This document shows positions 59,211 through 64,000 of a stretch of 64,000 bases of DNA, piece after piece. A program made the position numbers and the translations under genes. Position 1 is the stretch's first letter; each line of letters opens with the position of its first letter. The notes below the pieces were generated by a model, which saw only the letters and a list, made by a program, of their open reading frames with translations, made no database searches and was not told where the DNA came from. Source of the stretch: Artemia franciscana (Eukaryota > Arthropoda > Branchiopoda > Anostraca > Artemiidae); assembly GCF_032884065.1 (NCBI RefSeq), contig NC_088863.1:42426082-42490081 (forward strand). Direction: 5' to 3'.

Positions 59211-60264
59211 CCAAATAAATAAAACTCATTAAGCTTAATGTTATCCATGAACAGTTACGACCCTGGGAATATTTGCCTCATTTTCGAAAAAGGGTGAAAA
59301 CACCCCACAAAAGTGAAGCGATCTTTTGAAAATCACATCCTGAGGTTTACTATTTTAGAGAATCTTACTATAGAGGCTTCAAGCTCCTATCTTAAAAAAA
59401 GATTTTAATTCACATTTTTTTCCCAGAATAGATGCGGAGGAAGAAGATCACAGCTCCGTGTTTGTTATTATTTCTTTTCTTCGAGGGGGGATCGTATCGA
59501 ACCAATGGTCGATACGACTTAAAAAGAACAGAAATTACTCCGTATATGAAAGGGGCTTTTCATCCTCAACGCCTCGCTCTTTACGCTAAAGTTTGACTAT
59601 TTGTCTTAACTCGACTTCTTAAAAAAATAAAAAAAACTTTAGCGTAAATAGCGAGGCGTTGAGGACGAAAAGCCCCTTTCATATACGGAGTAATTTCTGT
59701 TCGTGTTAAGTTTAATTGTCGGTCCTTACTTTCAGTTGAAAAAGCTTGTTTTGAATACATCAAAAGAATCGGCCTTTTATGCTGATTCCAAATAAATAAA
59801 ACTCATTAAGCTTAATGTTATCCATGAACAGTTACGACCCTGGGAATATTTGCCTCATTTTCGAAAAAGGGTGAAAACACCCCACAAAAGTGAAGCGATC
59901 TTTTGAAAATCACATCCTGAGGTTTACTATTTTAGAGAATCTTACTATAGAGGCTTCAAGCTCCTATCTTAAAAAAAGATTTTAATTCACATTTTTTTCC
60001 CAGAAGAAGATGTGGAGGAAGAAGATCACAGCTCCGTGTTTGTTATTATTTCTTTTCTTCGAGGGGGGATCGTATTGAACCAATGGTCGATACGACTTAA
60101 AAAGAACAGAAATTACTCCGTATATGAAAGGGGCTTTTCATCCTCAACGCCTCGCTCTTTACGCTAAAGTTTGACTATTTGTCTTAACTCGACTTCTTAA
60201 AAAAATAAAAAAAACTTTAGCGTAAATAGCGAGGCGTTGAGGACGAAAAGCCCCTTTCATATAC
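59109..60264. repeat. 578-bp tandem duplication
   Basis: Units 59109-59686 and 59687-60264 differ by a few bases (for example AGAATAGATGCGG and AGAAGAAGATGTGG). Each contains a variant HPF 5' body (GACATCAAAAGAATC-like block, TTACGACCCTGGGAATA) and ends in an HPF palindrome (59539-59710, 60117-60290). Confidence 0.93.
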
Positions 60265-61738
60265 GGAGTAATTTCTGTTCGTTTTAAGTTTTAATGTCGC
60301 TCCTTACTATCATTTAAAAAACCTTGTTTTTTTCGTTTAAGTTCTGGACGTTTTTAAATTAATGCATTTTTTGATCTTGGCTCTCCGCGCATAAATAACT
60401 AAAACGAAATTTGTATATTAATTGTTTTGGGCTAAATGAGTTTTCATAGTTATAATTGGAAGATTTTGAGGTAAAAGGAGCGAGAGAGGAAGCCTAGTTG
60501 CCCTCCAATTTTTCGATTACATAAAAAGGCAACTATAACTTTTAATTTTTTACTAACGTTTTCATAAGTAAAAAATATACGTAACTTACGAATTAAATTA
60601 CGTAGCGAACTTCTATATTCGTATATTTTATTGCGTATATGAGGGGGCTCACCCCTCGTCGATACCTCGCTCTTTACACTAAAGCATAAATTTTGTCCCA
60701 ATTCCTTAAGAATGACCCCTGAATCACAAAGGCCATAGAATAAATAGTTGAAATTACTAAAAATAATTTAGCGTAAAGAGCGAGGTATTACGAGGAGGTA
60801 AACCCCTCATATGCGTAATAATTTATGTTCGTTTTAGGTATTAATGCTGCTCCTCACTTTCAGTAGAAAAAAACTTTTCATATTTATTTTTTCATTGTTT
60901 TTTTTAAATAATGCTAGAAAATCCTGCGCCCCCTCCATTGAAAATCTCTCCCCCCATGAGAAGTTCCTCCATGGAAATATCCTCCCATGTACTCCCCCCC
61001 CCCCTAACTCCCCCCCAAACCAAAAAAATCCCCCTGAAAACGTCCGTACACTTCCAAGTAACCATTACTATATGTAAACACAGGTCAAAGTTTGTAACTT
61101 GCAGCCCCTCCCAAGGGGAATGCGGGGGAGTAAGTCGGCCCCAAAGACATAGTTATTAGGTTTTTCGACTATGGTGAATCAAATGGCTATCTCAGAATTT
61201 TGATCTGGTGACTTTGGAGAAAAAATGAGCGTGGGAGGGGGCCTAGGTGACCTCCAATTTTTTGGTCACTTAAAAAGGGCACTAGAACTTTTAATTTCCT
61301 TTAGAATGAGCCCTTTCGAGACATTCTGGGACCACTGAGTCAATACGATCACCCCTGAAAAAAAAAACCAAAAAATAAACACGCATCCGTGATTTGTCTT
61401 CTGGCAAAAAAGACGAAATTCCACATTTTTGTCGATAAGGGCTTGAAACTTCTACAATGAGGTTTTCTGATACGCTGAATCTGATGGTGTGATTTTCGTT
61501 AAGATTGTATGACTTTTAGGGGGTATTTCCCACTATTTTCTAAAATTAGGCAAATTTTCTCAGGTAGGCAAATTTTGACGGGTAGGACTAATCTTGATGA
61601 AATTTATATATTTAAAATCAGCATTAAAATGCAATTCTTTTAATATAACTATTGACATCAAAATTCCATTTTTTAGAGTTTTGGTTACTATTGAGCCGGG
61701 TCGCTCCTTACTACAGTTCGTTACCACAGACTGTTTGA
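60099..61738 (-). mobile_element. HPF element, nearly complete
   Basis: Minus-strand copy whose palindrome merges with the second 578-bp unit. The 5' end TGTTTGA is at 61738 with a slightly damaged mini-hairpin (CCACAGACTG). The body follows the consensus throughout. Confidence 0.87.
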
Positions 61739-62285
61739 TTCGAGTTCCTTAGAAACTGTAGACAGTTTAATGTAAGGCCATGTCCATGGGGGGGGGAAGA
61801 GGTATCAGGTTCAACCCCTCCCCTGGAATTTTTGTTTGTCTCGTTGAAACCTGACAAAAAATATATTTAAAAATGTTTTTGATGCGTTCCTAAGCTGTTT
61901 TGTGAAACCTCCTTCAAAAATGCACGCTTCAGCAAAATTCCTTGACACTCTCTTTGTTTGAAGTCCCTTTTTTAGTCAGCTTTGACAAAATCGAAAAAAA
62001 ACGCTTTTAATTTTGGGTTCTAATTTAGTACCTGTAAATCTACTTTCTGGACTGCCAATCCCCCAAACTCCTCCAATATCATAAAAGAAAGAGGGCCTTG
62101 CTGAAAATTTTCTAGAAACCCAAGAGCTACTTACCGAATAGCTCTGAGTTTTTGCAAATTATTTGAAGAAACAACTGCAAACATTGGTGTTAGCGTAGAC
62201 GTCGAAAAGAATGATATGTCTCCAATGTATTATTTTATTTTCCTGCTATATCACAAAACTCGGACGGTCGTTAGGGAGAGCTCAT
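61739..62285. other. Unassigned sequence
   Basis: No gene or repeat is recognised. A G-run occurs near 61790. Confidence 0.4.
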
Positions 62286-62808
62286 TCGACCGCCAATCAA
62301 AATTTTTAGATGTACTTTTGAGGGCAGGAGCCGTTTGCCAGGGAGCCTGCCATCTCTTCAATGGCTCAAGCTAACAACGACCAGTGTTGCCAACGTCCCG
62401 GAAGAAAAAGTACCGCAAAACGCCCTAAAATTGTACCACTGGTCAAAAAATTGTACTATATCTATTTTTGTGTGTGTTGTGCTTCGGGCAGGACGAAATT
62501 TTTTTTCGCTACGCACAACACGTGGACGGTCGGAAAACTACATTACAATAAATGATCAAAGTTGATCGACATTAGATTAAGAGATTTTAACTTTTTTCTA
62601 CAATTTCCTAATTTGCCAATATTAATTGGGTTGCCTCTAATTGATTGTTCCTTAGAATACGTCAGCAATATGCTCTAGCACTAAAGCTAGTGAGCGGCTC
62701 CTGCTTTGGACCAATCAAAATCTTAGATCCACTTTTGAGGGCAGGAGCCGTTTGGTGGGGAGCCTGCCATCTCTTCAATGGCTCAAGCTAACAACGACCA
62801 AATCCCGG
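62286..62808. repeat. ~100-bp direct repeats flanking 320 bp
   Basis: GGGCAGGAGCCGTTTG and GGGAGCCTGCCATCTCTTCA, with ATGGCTCAAGCTAACAACGA, occur near 62321-62384 and 62740-62800. The inner segment (about 62390-62710) has short frames with no known match and includes an inverted pair (GTGTTGTGCTTCG, CGCTACGCACAACACG). Confidence 0.7.
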
Positions 62809-63325
62809 CTTGGCCCACAGCCCACAAAAGTCTTGAAAAATGTCTCCACGGAAAATCCAGTATCTCATTATATGAAAAGCTAAATATAATTAAGTTGATT
62901 AGTGATCAAAGTCACGTAGTCCACTTATTACCAAATATTCAACAATATTGATAGTGACCAATTAGTAGCTTTCTATCTTAGGCAATCAAACTAGACTAAA
63001 TTTTGATAAAGATTACCCTAATGAACCAAGAGTTAAGGTTCTGAATGCCCACTTAAGACTATCGGAAACAGATGGGACTTAAATTCAAGAGGGCTTCTAA
63101 CGAGAAAGAGAAAACAAATCAATGCCATTTTAATCTGTCTCTGCTTTTTCAACACTAGACTGTACCCCTATAGCCTACTGCTGACAGGACTGGTGCTATA
63201 ATCACTTATATGCTATTTAGTTCAGCTGAGTGGCAGTGCACTGTCGCTAGGCACTTAATTTTTTCGCCTAAGAATCGAACTTAAGCGTCATCGTTTCCAT
63301 TGTTGTCATTATGTGGAAGAAATTA
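62809..63325. other. Unassigned sequence
   Basis: No gene or repeat is recognised. Confidence 0.4.
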
Positions 63326-63670
63326 AACAAAGCAGTTCGGGGTAACAAAGTGTATGTAAGGAGCAATCCCGGTCAGCTGTAACCGAAACTCTAAAAACAA
63401 GTTTGGATAACAATTAATACATAATTTATGGGAAAGGAAAGCTGATCCCTCCCCAATCACTTGCTCTTTATGGTCAAGTTTGACTTTTTGTCTGTAAGAG
63501 GTTGAAGAAAGAAAAGCCCTCCTCATATATGGAATAGTTTTTGTTGGTTTTAAGTTTTAATATTGATGTGTTCGTTTTAAGATAGCCATTTTGTTCCAAA
63601 CAGTCAAAAGGTCAGATAATTACCACCTTTGAGGGTTACATGATCCCCACAGTCCCGCGAGAAATTACTG
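63326..63670 (+). mobile_element. Old, deleted HPF element
   Basis: Diverged 5' end (GCAGTTCGGGGTAACAAAGTG, then AAGGAGCAATCCCGG), an arm remnant (TCACTTGCTCTTTATGGTC), then a middle-body piece (GATAGCCATTTTGTTCC). Internal parts are missing. Confidence 0.6.
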
Positions 63671-63999
63671 TATGCTCAGAAAGTTGCACATTAAAAATTA
63701 TGTGTATACTTGTTGCCAAAAAGTTGTATTAGAAATATTGAAGAAACGGCTAAGGGCATTAAGTTGCAACTTTCAGGACAGGCTGAAGGGGATTTTGTAA
63801 AGTAAAATGAGAGTAACCGGCTCCTCTCACACCGTTTTGATGTTCTTCTCAACATGAAGCCCCTTTGTTCACAATAGTCACAAGGTCTGGTGATTATGGC
63901 TCTGGAGATGCAATGCCCCACAGCCCTCGGGGCAATGGCGGAACTTCCGCTAATGTTGAGAGGAATATAAAAAAAAAGATCAAAACCCAGCATGTCCAT
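63671..63999. other. Unassigned sequence
   Basis: The 102-codon minus frame at 63691-63999 runs off the window edge and resembles no family I know. Confidence 0.35.
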
Positions 64000-64000
64000 C

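Overview
The window is animal nuclear DNA. It is AT-rich, almost entirely non-coding, packed with interspersed and tandem repeats, and contains one large conserved gene, glycogen synthase, of the animal/fungal GT3 type. Relics of CR1/Jockey-like non-LTR retrotransposons, a hAT-type MITE and the glycogen synthase sequence fit an arthropod. A crustacean such as a brine shrimp is my guess and is not demonstrated. I found no tRNA, rRNA or CRISPR array and no bacterial-type operon.

Layout. (1) 1-354: unassigned. (2) 0.8-16.7 kb: a recent nested segmental duplication. A 6.85-kb unit occurs twice in tandem (827-7668 and 7670-14527). A 1,235-bp tandem duplication (13445-14679 and 14680-15914) follows and is joined to a broken 5' fragment of glycogen synthase with its upstream flank. 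(3) 16.8-21.3 kb: a TA microsatellite, then head-to-tail copies of a hairpin-ended repeat family. (4) 21.5-34.2 kb: the paralogous, more diverged locus. It holds a fragment of the same unit, a degraded non-LTR element, an unrecognised Thr-rich repeat ORF on the minus strand, the rest of the unit (interrupted by a MITE and other insertions), and the intact glycogen synthase gene (minus strand, 31577-33577), whose whole coding region is one exon. (5) 34.3-64 kb: mostly repeats, with a second non-LTR fragment, a hAT/ZMYM1-like relic, a duplicated exon-like ORF and a satellite-cored element.

The dominant component is a non-coding repeat family, called HPF here (hairpin-palindrome family). A full copy is about 1.7 kb. 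It starts with TCAAACAG inside a 22-nt mini-hairpin and ends in a snap-back palindrome with arms of about 130 nt. In the copy at 55782-57500 the arms are perfectly complementary. Across copies, subfamily-specific substitutions appear in both arms together, so the arms evolve in concert. Two complete copies appear to sit between A and T with no target-site duplication. HPF is the strongest candidate here for something not well described.

Only glycogen synthase is a confident functional gene. The rest is best read as the history of mobile elements and duplications around it.
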